9,427 nucleotides of DNA from Microbacterium sp. (lineage in GTDB: Bacteria > Actinomycetota > Actinomycetes > Actinomycetales > Microbacteriaceae): the NCBI GenBank assembly GCA_003248845.1, contig QFPD01000053.1, positions 1 to 9,427 of the forward strand. The letters run 5' to 3'. The notes under the pieces are model-generated. The model was given only the letters and a program-made list of their open reading frames with translations, had not been told where the DNA came from and searched no databases. Shown here piece by piece: positions 1 to 6,756 of the stretch. Made by a program: the position numbers and the translations under genes. Position 1 is the first letter of the stretch. Every line of letters begins with the position of its first letter.

Positions 1-561
1 GTCGAGGCGGGCCTCGGCGCGATCCGTGCGACCCTGAACGTGACCGTGCCGCTCTTGACGCTGGCGGGCCTCGACGACGCGCCCGCGGTGCTCGACAGCC
101 ATGGCCCGATCGACGCCGAGACGGCACGGGTCCTGGCCGCCGCAGCTCCCGTCTGGCAGCGGGTCATGACGCACCCCGTGACGGAAGAGCCACTCCGCCT
201 CGACATCTACCGGCCGAGTGGGCGCCTACGCCGCCTTCTGAACGCGCGCGACCGCACCTGCCGGTGGCCGGGATGCCGCCGCCCCGCGAGCCGGTCCGAG
301 GCCGACCATACGATCGCGTGGGAGGACGGGGGCACGACGTGCCCGTCGAATCTCGAGATCCTCTGCAAGGGTCATCACACGCTCAAGCACGCGTCGGCGT
401 GGACGCTTCGCCACCTCGGCGGCGGGCGTCTCGAGTTCATCTCGCCCACCCGGCGGCGATATCGGAACGACGTCCCCGCGGTCGTGGAGGCGCTCGGTCC
501 ACCGCCGTGGCGGCGCCTGCTCGAGGCTCACCGCGACGCCTCCGATCCTCCACCGTTCTGA
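1..561 (+). CDS. HNH endonuclease domain protein, DUF222 type (C-terminal part)
   Basis: The frame is open from the first base, so this is the C-terminal 186 residues of a gene that begins left of the window. The visible part holds a zinc-ribbon/HNH core: Cys87 and Cys92 (motif CRWPGC), the Asp102-His103 pair, Asn117 in SNLEILC, Cys122, and His125-His126 in the closing GHH. This arrangement is typical of the DUF222/13E12-repeat HNH proteins that occur in many copies in Actinobacteria. The DUF222 region would lie mostly upstream. HNH domains usually cut DNA with one divalent metal, but the role of this family is not settled; a mobile-element or defence link is often supposed. The gene converges on cysE, with only 40 bp between their stop codons. 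The HNH assignment is firm; the biological function is unknown. Confidence 0.88.
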   Translation, partial: VEAGLGAIRATLNVTVPLLTLAGLDDAPAVLDSHGPIDAETARVLAAAAPVWQRVMTHPVTEEPLRLDIYRPSGRLRRLLNARDRTCRWPGCRRPASRSEADHTIAWEDGGTTCPSNLEILCKGHHTLKHASAWTLRHLGGGRLEFISPTRRRYRNDVPAVVEALGPPPWRRLLEAHRDASDPPPF

Positions 562-577
562 CTCGCGCCACTGGCAT

Positions 578-595
578 CGCGTACGCGCCGCGGCG
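578..595. other. Two GC-rich palindromes between convergent stops
   Basis: The 40-bp gap between the HNH gene stop and the cysE stop holds two overlapping perfect 10-bp palindromes, CGCGTACGCG at 578-587 and CGCCGCGGCG at 586-595. They could form short hairpins in either transcript and help end transcription from both sides. Neither has a loop of normal size or a following T-tract, so calling this a bidirectional terminator would be inference only. Confidence 0.3.
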
Positions 596-601
596 TCACT
601 C

Positions 602-1204
602 CTAGATGAAGTACTCCGGAGTGGTGAGGAGTGCGCGCGTGTCCTCGCCGTCGCTGCGACGGCGTGCTTTGGCGGGGACGCCCACGAGGATCGAGTCCTC
701 CGCGGCATCCTTCGTGACCACGGCGTTCGCGCCCACCGCAGAACCCGCCCCGATCGTGATCGGGCCGAGGATCTTCGCTCCCGCACCGACCGCAACGCCG
801 TCGCCGAGGGTCGGATGCCGCTTTCCGCCCTCGCGCGTCCGGCCGCCGAGCGTCACGCCGTGGTAGAGCATGACGTCGTCGCCGACTTCGGCGGTCTCGC
901 CGATGACGACGCCCATGCCGTGATCGATGAAGAAGCGGCGCCCGATGACGGCGCCCGGGTGGATCTCGACGCCGGTCAGCCAGCGCGTCAGCTGCGAGAG
1001 AGCGCGCGCGGGAAAGCGCCAGCCGCGCGTCCAGAGGGCATGCGCCAACCGGTACGACCAGATCGCGTGCAGCCCCGAGTAGAGGATCGCGATCTCCCAC
1101 GCGCTGCGCGCGGCGGGGTCGCGGAGCTTCGCCGCCGCAAGGTCTTCGCGCAGACGCGTGAGCGCGCCCAGGCGCTCGACGCGAGGAAGGTCATGGTCAC
1201 TCAC
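602..1204 (-). CDS. cysE: Serine O-acetyltransferase CysE
   Basis: CysE transfers acetyl from acetyl-CoA to L-serine, giving O-acetylserine, the first committed step of cysteine synthesis. The protein has 200 residues, the short form seen in Gram-positives, against about 273 in E. coli. A helical N-terminal part (about 1-75) precedes a left-handed beta-helix of hexapeptide repeats (about 80-180). Active-site residues are visible: Asp94-His95 in FIDHG, the VVIGETA strand at 99-105, and His130 in KRHP, matching E. coli His158 and His193 regions. The protein ends in Ile200; a terminal isoleucine is what CysE inserts into the CysK active site in the cysteine synthase complex. The GTG start overlaps the stop of the second cysK by GTGA, so the two are very probably translationally coupled. 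It is last in the leftward cys operon. Confidence 0.95.
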   Translation of the reverse strand: MSDHDLPRVERLGALTRLREDLAAAKLRDPAARSAWEIAILYSGLHAIWSYRLAHALWTRGWRFPARALSQLTRWLTGVEIHPGAVIGRRFFIDHGMGVVIGETAEVGDDVMLYHGVTLGGRTREGGKRHPTLGDGVAVGAGAKILGPITIGAGSAVGANAVVTKDAAEDSILVGVPAKARRRSDGEDTRALLTTPEYFI

Positions 1205-2148
1205 GCCGTCACCTCGTCCTGCAGGTGCGCATAGAGCGCGGTCGAGAGGTAGCGCTCACCGGCATCCGGCACGATCACGACGATGCGCTTTCCCGCGGAC
1301 TCCGGCCGGTCGGCGATCTCCAGCGCCGCCCACACCGCGGCGCCGGCGGACATCCCGGCGAGGATCCCCTCGCGCGTCGCGAGCTCGCGCGCGACACGGA
1401 TCGCGTCGTCGAACTGCACGTCGACGACCTCGTCGATGACGGAGCGATCGAGCACGGGCGGCACGAAGTTGGGCCCGATTCCCTGGATGCGGTGACCGCC
1501 CGCGCGGCCCTCGCTGAGTACGGGGGAGTCGGCCGGTTCCACGACGACGACCTTCACGTCGGGGTTGCGCTCCTTGAGCACCTGCCCGACGCCGGTCACA
1601 GTCCCACCCGTGCCGGAGCCGGCGACGAACACGTCGACGCGGCCGTCGGTGTCGCGCCAGATCTCCTCCGCCGTCGTCCGGCGGTGGATCGCGGCGTTCG
1701 CTGCGCTCTCGAACTGGTGGGCGAGCACCGCCCCGGGCGTCTCCGCTGCGATGCGCTCAGCCGTCTCGACGGCTTCGGTCATGCCCTTATACGGGTCGGT
1801 GAGCACGAGCTCGGCGCCGTACGCCTTCAGGAGCGTGCGCCGCTCCTTCGACATGGATGCCGGCATGGTGAGAATCACCCGGTACCCCCGCGCCGCGCCG
1901 ATGAGGGCGAGCGCGATGCCCGTGTTCCCGCTCGTCGACTCGACGATCGTGCCGCCCGGCTGGAGTGCGCCGGACTGCTCCGCCGCCTCAATGAGGGCGT
2001 AGCCCAGCCGATCCTTGACGGACGCGCCGGGGTTGTAGAACTCGAGCTTGGCGACGACCTCCGCCTGAACGCCCTCCGCGAGGGCGTTCAGGCGGACGAG
2101 CGGCGTGTCGCCGAACGCACGGGTGATGTCGGGGACGATCCCTGCCAC
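1201..2148 (-). CDS. cysK: Cysteine synthase A (O-acetylserine sulfhydrylase), second tandem copy
   Basis: This is a PLP fold-type II enzyme of 315 residues that converts O-acetylserine and sulfide into cysteine and acetate. The PLP Schiff-base lysine is Lys45 in SVKDR, the substrate loop TSGNTG is at 72-77, and the PLP-phosphate loop GTGGT is at 179-183. It is about 73% identical, without internal gaps, to the cysK copy just upstream, by hand count. Differences cluster in surface positions but include SSG to SAG at 267-269; Ser267, expected to contact the PLP ring nitrogen, is kept, and the SAG form resembles cystathionine beta-synthase. The start is GTG, 12 bp after the upstream stop, with only a weak GAGG-like site, so expression probably depends on coupling. 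It overlaps cysE by 4 bp. A changed sulfur or amino-acid substrate is possible, but nothing in the motifs proves it. Confidence 0.93.
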   Translation of the reverse strand: MAGIVPDITRAFGDTPLVRLNALAEGVQAEVVAKLEFYNPGASVKDRLGYALIEAAEQSGALQPGGTIVESTSGNTGIALALIGAARGYRVILTMPASMSKERRTLLKAYGAELVLTDPYKGMTEAVETAERIAAETPGAVLAHQFESAANAAIHRRTTAEEIWRDTDGRVDVFVAGSGTGGTVTGVGQVLKERNPDVKVVVVEPADSPVLSEGRAGGHRIQGIGPNFVPPVLDRSVIDEVVDVQFDDAIRVARELATREGILAGMSAGAAVWAALEIADRPESAGKRIVVIVPDAGERYLSTALYAHLQDEVTA

Positions 2149-2160
2149 GTGCCGGTTGCC

Positions 2161-3111
2161 TCAGATTCCGGCGGGCTCGTCGCGCAGGTGCTCGTACAGC
2201 GCCGTCGAGAGGTAGCGCTCGCCGAACGAGGGCACGATCACGACGATGTTCTTGCCTTCGGCCTCGGGGCGAGCGGCGATCTGCAGCGCCGTCCAGATCG
2301 CGGCACCCGATGAGATGCCCACGAGGATGCCCTCCGAGGTGGCGACCTCGCGGGCGACGCGGATCGCGTCGTCGAACGAGACGTCCACGACCTCATCGAT
2401 GACGCCCTGATCGAGGATCGGCGGGATGAAGTTGGGGCCGATGCCCTGGATCTTGTGCGGCCCGGGCGTGCCCTTCGTCAGAAGCGGCGAGTCGGCCGGC
2501 TCGACGGCGACGATCTTGGCATCCGGCACGCGTTCCTTCAACACCTGGCCGACACCCGTGATCGTGCCCCCGGTGCCGATGCCGGCCACGAAGTAGCCGA
2601 TCTCGCCGTCGGTGTCGCGAAGGATCTCCTCCGCCGTCGTCTTGCGGTGGATCTCGACGTTCGCCTGGTTGGCGAACTGCTTTGCGAGGATCGCGCCGGG
2701 CGTCTCGGCGGCGATCTCCTCGGCCTTCGCGACGGCGCCCTTCATGCCGAGCGCGGGCTCGGTGAGGATGAGCTCGGCTCCGTACGCCTTCAGCAACAGG
2801 CGACGCTCGATCGACATCGAGGCCGGCATCGTGAGGATGACCTTGTATCCCCGGGCCGCGCCCACCATCGCGAGCGCGATGCCGGTGTTGCCGCTCGTGC
2901 CCTCGACGATCGTGCCGCCGGGCTTCAGCTCGCCCGACGCCTCCGCGGCGTCGACGATCGCGATGCCGAGGCGGTCCTTGACCGACGAGGCGGGGTTGTA
3001 GAACTCCAGCTTCGCGAGCACCGTGCCGGGCAGGCCCTCGGTCAGACGGTTGAGACGCACGAGCGGAGTGTTGCCGAATGCGCTGGTGATGTCGGGGTGG
3101 ATGCCGGACAT
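2161..3111 (-). CDS. cysK: Cysteine synthase A (O-acetylserine sulfhydrylase), first tandem copy
   Basis: This 316-residue cysteine synthase leads the leftward cys operon. It shows the complete CysK set: Lys45 in SVKDR for the PLP Schiff base, TSGNTG at 72-77, GTGGT at 179-183, IQGIGPNF in the second half, and the classical GISSG at 265-269. This is the more canonical of the two copies and is the likelier main enzyme. The ATG at 3111 is chosen because MSGIHPDIT matches the usual CysK N-terminus and a GAAAGG ribosome site sits 6 bp upstream (3118-3123). The frame stays open far upstream, but that stretch runs antisense through prmC and has no family similarity. Transcription probably starts near 3166 from a TAGGCT box, giving a leader of about 55 nt. 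Confidence 0.95.
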   Translation of the reverse strand: MSGIHPDITSAFGNTPLVRLNRLTEGLPGTVLAKLEFYNPASSVKDRLGIAIVDAAEASGELKPGGTIVEGTSGNTGIALAMVGAARGYKVILTMPASMSIERRLLLKAYGAELILTEPALGMKGAVAKAEEIAAETPGAILAKQFANQANVEIHRKTTAEEILRDTDGEIGYFVAGIGTGGTITGVGQVLKERVPDAKIVAVEPADSPLLTKGTPGPHKIQGIGPNFIPPILDQGVIDEVVDVSFDDAIRVAREVATSEGILVGISSGAAIWTALQIAARPEAEGKNIVVIVPSFGERYLSTALYEHLRDEPAGI

Positions 3112-3144
3112 GGACGGCCTTTCTGCAGTGAGGGTCGTGCCCAC

Positions 3145-3169
3145 GGTCGAATCGGGGTCGACAGGTCGA
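3145..3169. repeat. Three direct GGTCGA repeats in the cysK leader/promoter
   Basis: GGTCGA occurs at 3145-3150, 3156-3161 and 3164-3169, spaced 11 and 8 bp apart. The first two also give an inverted pair, GTCGA (3146-3150) and TCGAC (3158-3162). They cover the predicted transcription start and early leader of cysK. That is a plausible place for a repressor, but the hexamer is short and GC-rich, so chance is possible. Confidence 0.35.
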
Positions 3170-3172
3170 ACC

Positions 3173-3178
3173 AGCCTA
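3173..3178 (-). promoter_or_regulatory. Predicted -10 box of the cysK-cysK-cysE operon
   Basis: TAGGCT read on the minus strand fits the actinobacterial sigma-A -10 pattern TAnnnT. Transcription would start near 3166, about 55 nt before the cysK ATG. No convincing TTGACA-like -35 is seen at 16-18 bp, so an activator or a -35-independent promoter is possible. Confidence 0.5.
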
Positions 3179-3218
3179 GAGTGCCCGCTTATTCCGTAGC
3201 TGAATGTGACGTTCGGTT

Positions 3219-3224
3219 TAGGCT
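3219..3224 (+). promoter_or_regulatory. Predicted -10 box of prmC (leaderless start)
   Basis: TAGGCT ends 10 bp before the prmC ATG at 3235. No Shine-Dalgarno sequence lies between them, so the transcript would begin at or a few bases before the ATG. This is the usual layout of leaderless actinobacterial genes. No clear -35 is visible. Confidence 0.55.
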
Positions 3225-3234
3225 GGTTCCACCC

Positions 3235-4131
3235 ATGAGCATCGAGCACGACTCCGACGCGCGCACCGGCCTTCTCTCCCTGAACGAGTTGCTGCGCGCC
3301 GCGGCCGCCACCCTGGCATCCGCCGGCGTCCCCACTCCCGAGGTCGATGCCGAGCTGCTCGTCGCGCACGTCCTCGGGATCGGGCGCGGCGAGATCGCCG
3401 CCGCCCGAATGCGGGGGGACTCCGCGCCGACGGGGGAGCCCGCCGATCGCATCGCGCAGCTGATCGCGCGCCGCGCGGCGCGCGAGCCGCTGCAGCATCT
3501 GACGGGGTTCGCGCCATTTCGACACCTCGAGCTGCGGGTGGGTCCGGGCGTATTCGTCCCGCGCCCCGAGACCGAGATGGTCGCGCAGCTCGCGATCGAC
3601 GCGCTGCGGGCCGTGGCAGACGCCGCCCCTGTCGCTGTAGACCTCGGCACCGGGTCGGGAGCCCTCGCCCTGGCCCTCGCGACCGAAGTGCCGCACGCGC
3701 GCGTGCATGCGGCGGAGAACTCCGTCGAGGCTTTCGTCTGGGCGAAGGAGAACTTCGCGGCGCACGCTCCCGCGGCGCGTCTCGCGTTCGTCGATCTCGC
3801 GTCGGCGTTCCCCGAGCTCAACGGGCGGGTCGACGTGCTCGTGTCGAACCCCCCGTACGTCCCGGATGCCGCCATTCCGCGCGATCCGGAGGTGCGGCAC
3901 TGGGATCCGCCCGCCGCGCTCTACGGCGGCGAGGACGGTCTGGACGTCGTCCGCACGCTCTCGGGGGTCGGCATGCGCCTCCTTCGACCCGGCGGAGCCC
4001 TCGTGATCGAGCACGGCGAATGGCAGGGTGCGCCGATCCGGCAGCTTCTCGCTCAGGACGGCTGGCGCGCGGCGTCGACACACCCCGACCTCACCGGCCG
4101 CGACCGCGCGACGACGGCTCTGCGTCCCTGA
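3235..4131 (+). CDS. prmC: Release factor glutamine methyltransferase PrmC
   Basis: PrmC (HemK) uses S-adenosylmethionine to methylate the glutamine of the GGQ motif in class 1 release factors, which is needed for efficient translation termination. The 298-residue protein has a helical N-terminal domain (about 15-85) containing the REPLQHLTG stretch that helps bind the release factor. The PRPETE motif (109-114) follows, then the SAM-binding VDLGTGSG (135-142) and the catalytic NPPY at 205-208. The ATG at 3235 is chosen because the TAGGCT box is 10 bp upstream and the protein then begins at normal family length; the open frame continues further upstream only as antisense to cysK. In many actinobacteria prfA lies directly upstream; here the divergent cys operon does. 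The next gene follows after 28 bp. Confidence 0.95.
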   Translation: MSIEHDSDARTGLLSLNELLRAAAATLASAGVPTPEVDAELLVAHVLGIGRGEIAAARMRGDSAPTGEPADRIAQLIARRAAREPLQHLTGFAPFRHLELRVGPGVFVPRPETEMVAQLAIDALRAVADAAPVAVDLGTGSGALALALATEVPHARVHAAENSVEAFVWAKENFAAHAPAARLAFVDLASAFPELNGRVDVLVSNPPYVPDAAIPRDPEVRHWDPPAALYGGEDGLDVVRTLSGVGMRLLRPGGALVIEHGEWQGAPIRQLLAQDGWRAASTHPDLTGRDRATTALRP

Positions 4132-4143
4132 CCTCGGCATCCG

Positions 4144-4149
4144 TAGACT
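4144..4149 (+). promoter_or_regulatory. Predicted -10 box before tsaC
   Basis: TAGACT lies 10 bp before the tsaC ATG at 4160, in the 28-bp gap after prmC. It suggests a second promoter giving a leaderless or very short leader. GGAGGG at 4150-4155, 4 bp before the ATG, could also serve as a ribosome site on prmC read-through mRNA, so the start may work in two modes. Confidence 0.45.
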
Positions 4150-4159
4150 GGAGGGCGAT

Positions 4160-4867
4160 ATGTACGAGCTCTTCGACTGCCGCGACTCCGAGCAACTGCT
4201 TCCCGGCATGCGCAAGGCGCGCCAGGCCATCGCACGGGGCGAACTGGTGGTCCTGCCGACCGACACCGTCTACGGCGTCGCCGCTGATGCGTTCAGCGCG
4301 GATGCCGTGGCACGCCTCCTCGCGGCGAAGGGACGCGGTCGCCAATCGCCGCCGCCTGTACTCGTCGCGGGTGTCAACACCATGCGCGCTCTCGTGGCCG
4401 AGGTTCCCGCCGCGGTCGAGCGCCTCGTCGAGGCATTCTGGCCGGGAGGGCTCACGATCGTCCTCCCCGCGCAGCCGTCATTGTCATGGGACCTCGGTGA
4501 CACCGGCGGCACCGTTGCGGTGCGCATGCCGGCCGATCGCATCGCCCTCGAGCTCCTCGAGGAGTGCGGGCCCCTCGCCGTCTCCAGCGCGAACCTCACC
4601 GGGCGCTCCGCCGCTGTCGACGTCGACGACGCCGCGCGCATGCTGGGCGACTCGGTCGCCGTCTACCTCGACGGCGGCCCCTCGCGCGACGGCGTGGCCT
4701 CGACGATCATCGACGCGACGGGTCTCGTCTCGGGTGCACGTCCGGTTCGGATTCTGCGCCGCGGCGCCGTCTCGCGCAGCGAGCTCGAGGAGAGCCTCGG
4801 CGATCTGCTCGAGCCGGACGATCACGACCACGACCACGACCACGACCACGGCGACGGCTCGGCGTGA
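4160..4867 (+). CDS. tsaC: L-threonylcarbamoyladenylate synthase (TsaC/YrdC/Sua5 family)
   Basis: The enzyme makes threonylcarbamoyl-AMP from threonine, bicarbonate and ATP for the t6A modification of ANN-decoding tRNAs. The YrdC domain covers about residues 12-205. It shows PTDTVYG at 33-39, a [13 protein letters not shown] segment at 57-69 that fits the nucleotide-binding K-x-R region, [11 protein letters not shown] near 93-103, and SSAN at 142-145. At 235 residues it is a single-domain TsaC-type protein without the extra Sua5 domain. An odd tail of five Asp-His pairs fills 221-230, encoded by a CACGAC tandem repeat. The ATG at 4160 is chosen for GGAGGG and TAGACT just upstream and because the domain begins soon after. 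The stop overlaps the next gene's GTG by 4 bp. It corresponds by position to Rv1301 in M. tuberculosis. Confidence 0.93.
   Translation: MYELFDCRDSEQLLPGMRKARQAIARGELVVLPTDTVYGVAADAFSADAVARLLAAKGRGRQSPPPVLVAGVNTMRALVAEVPAAVERLVEAFWPGGLTIVLPAQPSLSWDLGDTGGTVAVRMPADRIALELLEECGPLAVSSANLTGRSAAVDVDDAARMLGDSVAVYLDGGPSRDGVASTIIDATGLVSGARPVRILRRGAVSRSELEESLGDLLEPDDHDHDHDHDHGDGSA
4823..4849 (+). repeat. CACGAC hexanucleotide tandem repeat in the 3' end of tsaC
   Basis: Four and a half copies of CACGAC encode the alternating His-Asp tail of TsaC. Because the unit is six bases, slippage would add or remove His-Asp pairs without shifting the frame. It ends 14 bp before the overlapping GTG of the next gene. 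Confidence 0.85.
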
Positions 4868-6057
4868 GGTTCTACGTCCTCACGGTGGTCGTGACGGCCC
4901 TCCTCACGCTGGGTCTCACGGCGCTCGTCTGGAAGCTCGGGCTGCGGTACCGGCTGTACCCCGAGATCCGAGAACGCGACGTGCACACGACGCCGAAGCC
5001 GCGCATCGGCGGTGTCGCGATGTACGTCGGCGTCCTCGCCGCGTTCGCGCTGTCGTCCCAGATTCCCTACTTCGCGATCATCTGGAACGACCCCGCCCGG
5101 ATCTGGTCGATCCTGGGCGCCGCGACCCTGATCGTGATCATCGGCGTCGCCGACGACCTGTGGGATCTCGACTGGATGATCAAGCTCGGTGCGCAGTTCC
5201 TGGCGGCGGGCGTGGTGGTCGGCTTCGGCGGCATCCAGATCTTCTACATCCCGCTCGGCCAGCAGTTCGTCGTATCGAGCTGGATGAGCTTCGTGCTGTC
5301 GGTATTCGCGATCGTCATCGTGATGAACGCGGTCAACTTCATCGACGGGCTCGACGGCCTCGTCGCCGGCGTCGCTCTCATCGCGAATGCCGTGTTCTTC
5401 GTCTACACCTACCTCGTCGCACGTGACACCGGGGCGGAGACCTACTCGAGCCTCGCGTCCTTCATCGCCGTTGCCCTCGTCGCCGTCTGCCTCGGGTTCC
5501 TCCCGCTGAACTGGAGCCCGTCCAAGCTTTTCATGGGCGACTCGGGCGCGCTCCTCATCGGCCTCCTCATGGCTGTCGCGGCGATCGCCTTCACGGGGAG
5601 CCTGGATCCCGCCCTCCTCGGCGACAACGACGTGTTCGGCCGGTCGCAGCTCCTCGGCGCGTTCATCCCCATCCTTCTGCCGGTCGTCGTCGTGCTGCTC
5701 CCGCTCCTGGACTTCGGTATGGCCGTCATCCGGCGGATGGGGCAGGGCAAGTCACCGTTCTCGCCCGATCGCAAGCACTTGCATCACCGCATGCTCGACA
5801 TGGGCCACAGCGACCGTGCGGCCGTCGTCATCTTCTACGCCTGGACCGCCGTCGTCTCGCTCGGCGTGCTCCTCATGTACATGGGGACGAGCCGCGACTG
5901 GCCCGGCGACTACTGGCCCGGCGTCGCGTTCCTCGTCATCGGTGCGGCGGCCTGCGTGGCCGTGACACTGCTGCCCTCCGCCGGTCGCAGGCCTGCGACC
6001 GCCTCGACAGATCCCGACACAGATCCCGAACCCGAACCCGAACCGAGGACCTCATGA
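4864..6057 (+). CDS. wecA: Polyprenyl-phosphate sugar-1-phosphate transferase (WecA/TagO/MraY superfamily)
   Basis: This 397-residue membrane enzyme transfers a sugar-1-phosphate, probably GlcNAc-1-P from UDP-GlcNAc, onto a polyprenyl phosphate at the inner face of the membrane, starting cell-wall glycopolymer synthesis. About ten or eleven hydrophobic helices are visible. Family motifs are clear: PKPRIGG at 44-50, the Asp97-Asp98 pair in GVADD, NAVNFIDGLDG at 155-165, MGDSG at 224-228, and the cytoplasmic His loop HLHH at 305-308. The DGLDG and HLHH forms favour WecA/TagO over MraY, and position matches Rv1302. The GTG start overlaps the tsaC stop (GTGA); no strong ribosome site is seen, so coupling is likely. 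The last 20 residues are a Pro-Glu/Asp tail encoded by DNA repeats. The exact sugar cannot be read from sequence. Confidence 0.92.
   Translation: MRFYVLTVVVTALLTLGLTALVWKLGLRYRLYPEIRERDVHTTPKPRIGGVAMYVGVLAAFALSSQIPYFAIIWNDPARIWSILGAATLIVIIGVADDLWDLDWMIKLGAQFLAAGVVVGFGGIQIFYIPLGQQFVVSSWMSFVLSVFAIVIVMNAVNFIDGLDGLVAGVALIANAVFFVYTYLVARDTGAETYSSLASFIAVALVAVCLGFLPLNWSPSKLFMGDSGALLIGLLMAVAAIAFTGSLDPALLGDNDVFGRSQLLGAFIPILLPVVVVLLPLLDFGMAVIRRMGQGKSPFSPDRKHLHHRMLDMGHSDRAAVVIFYAWTAVVSLGVLLMYMGTSRDWPGDYWPGVAFLVIGAAACVAVTLLPSAGRRPATASTDPDTDPEPEPEPRTS
6007..6042 (+). repeat. 12-bp and 6-bp tandem repeats in the 3' end of the wecA-like gene
   Basis: A 12-bp unit ACAGATCCCGAM occurs twice in a row (6007-6018 and 6019-6030, last base C then A). 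It runs into CCCGAA repeated three times (6025-6042). Together they encode the acidic Asp-Pro/Glu-Pro tail. All units are multiples of three, so length change stays in frame. Confidence 0.8.
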
Positions 6058-6638
6058 CCGAGACCCCCGATCCGACGTCCCCCTCCACTCATCGCGACGT
6101 GTCGAGCAACCGCGTCTTCCGCACGACGCTGCTGTGGTCGGCCGCCATCACCGCGGGCCTCGCCGTCGCGGGCGCGCTCATCGGATTCGCGGTCGCGGGC
6201 ACCTCCGGGCTCTGGAGCGCGCTCATCGCGATCCTCCTCGCCGCAGTCTTCCTCAGCCTCACCGCAGGAACGATCCTCATCGCGAACCGCTGGTACGGCG
6301 ATCCGCTGTACGTGCCGATCTTCTTCGGCGCCGTGATGGGCGGTTGGATCGTCAAGTTCGCGCTGTTCATCGTCGTGCTGCTCGTCCTGCGCGGTCAGCC
6401 GTGGCTCAACGGCACCGTGTTCTTCGTCGCGCTCGTCGTGAGCGTCGTGGCATCCCTCGTCATCGATGTCGTCGTGATGCTGAAGATGCGCGTCCCGTAC
6501 GCGGGCGACGCGAACCTGCCCACTCTCTCCGACATCATCGACGAGGCCCGTCGCCCGTCCCTGCCGCCTCTGCCGCCGGAAGAGGGTGGTACCGGCAGTG
6601 ACGGAACACCTGCGGACGCGGGTGGCCCGCGCGCCTGA
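6054..6638 (+). CDS. AtpI-like four-helix membrane protein preceding the ATP synthase operon
   Basis: The protein has 194 residues: a polar N-terminus (1-25), four predicted membrane helices (about 27-48, 52-78, 86-112 and 119-145) and a Pro/Gly-rich cytoplasmic tail (about 165-194). It takes the place of the AtpI or Rv1303-type protein found just before atpB in actinobacteria. AtpI-type proteins are thought to help assemble the c-ring or carry Mg2+; whether this one does is inference from size, topology and position, as no signature residues prove it. The ATG overlaps the stop of the wecA-like gene (ATGA), with GAGG 5 bp upstream. Its stop is immediately followed by the TAGGCT box of the atp operon, so the two units touch. 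Confidence 0.82.
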   Translation: MTETPDPTSPSTHRDVSSNRVFRTTLLWSAAITAGLAVAGALIGFAVAGTSGLWSALIAILLAAVFLSLTAGTILIANRWYGDPLYVPIFFGAVMGGWIVKFALFIVVLLVLRGQPWLNGTVFFVALVVSVVASLVIDVVVMLKMRVPYAGDANLPTLSDIIDEARRPSLPPLPPEEGGTGSDGTPADAGGPRA

Positions 6639-6644
6639 TAGGCT
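6639..6644 (+). promoter_or_regulatory. Predicted -10 box of the atp operon
   Basis: TAGGCT starts directly after the TGA of the AtpI-like gene. It is the same hexamer as in the cysK and prmC promoters. A start near 6651 would give a leader of about 105 nt before the proposed atpB start. No clear -35 is seen, and read-through from upstream is also likely. Confidence 0.45.
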
Positions 6645-6756
6645 GTCCTTGCGCCTGTGACCGCGGTGTGGAAAACGCTGGGGACTGTGTGCGCATCGAC
6701 TTTCACCGACCATCGTCGCCTCGGTTCACGCCGATGCCCCGAAGCTGGAGTCTGCG

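Larger units (their letters stand above)
3168..3229. repeat. 11-bp perfect inverted repeat spanning the divergent cysK/prmC promoters
   Basis: GAACCAGCCTA at 3168-3178 is the exact reverse complement of TAGGCTGGTTC at 3219-3229, with 40 bp between the arms. Each arm carries the predicted -10 box TAGGCT of one of the two divergent promoters plus the next five bases. The arm centres are 51 bp apart, close to five helical turns. The repeat is directly visible; a role as operator is inference. Confidence 0.7.

Noticed and set aside
578..595. Rho-independent terminator between the HNH gene and cysE
   Set aside because: The palindromes lack a proper loop and a T-tract; they are kept only as a low-confidence structural note.
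1225..2313. Plus-strand open frame of 362 codons over the cysK copies
   Set aside because: It lies opposite two well-supported cysK genes and has low-complexity Arg/Asp/Leu composition with no recognisable domain.
1201..3111. Recent gene duplication or assembly artefact producing two cysK genes
   Set aside because: About 27% of residues differ, spread over the whole length, and the operon junctions are distinct and tidy, so this is not a duplicated assembly segment.
3112..4266. Long minus-strand open frame joined to the front of the first cysK copy
   Set aside because: It runs antisense through prmC and part of tsaC, shows no family motif, and is explained by high-GC codon bias. The CysK N-terminus and its ribosome site at 3118-3123 fix the true start.
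6667..6675. TGTGGAAAA resembling a DnaA box in the atp leader
   Set aside because: It is a single site, one mismatch from the consensus, with no further boxes or AT-rich stretch nearby, so an origin or DnaA control is not supported.
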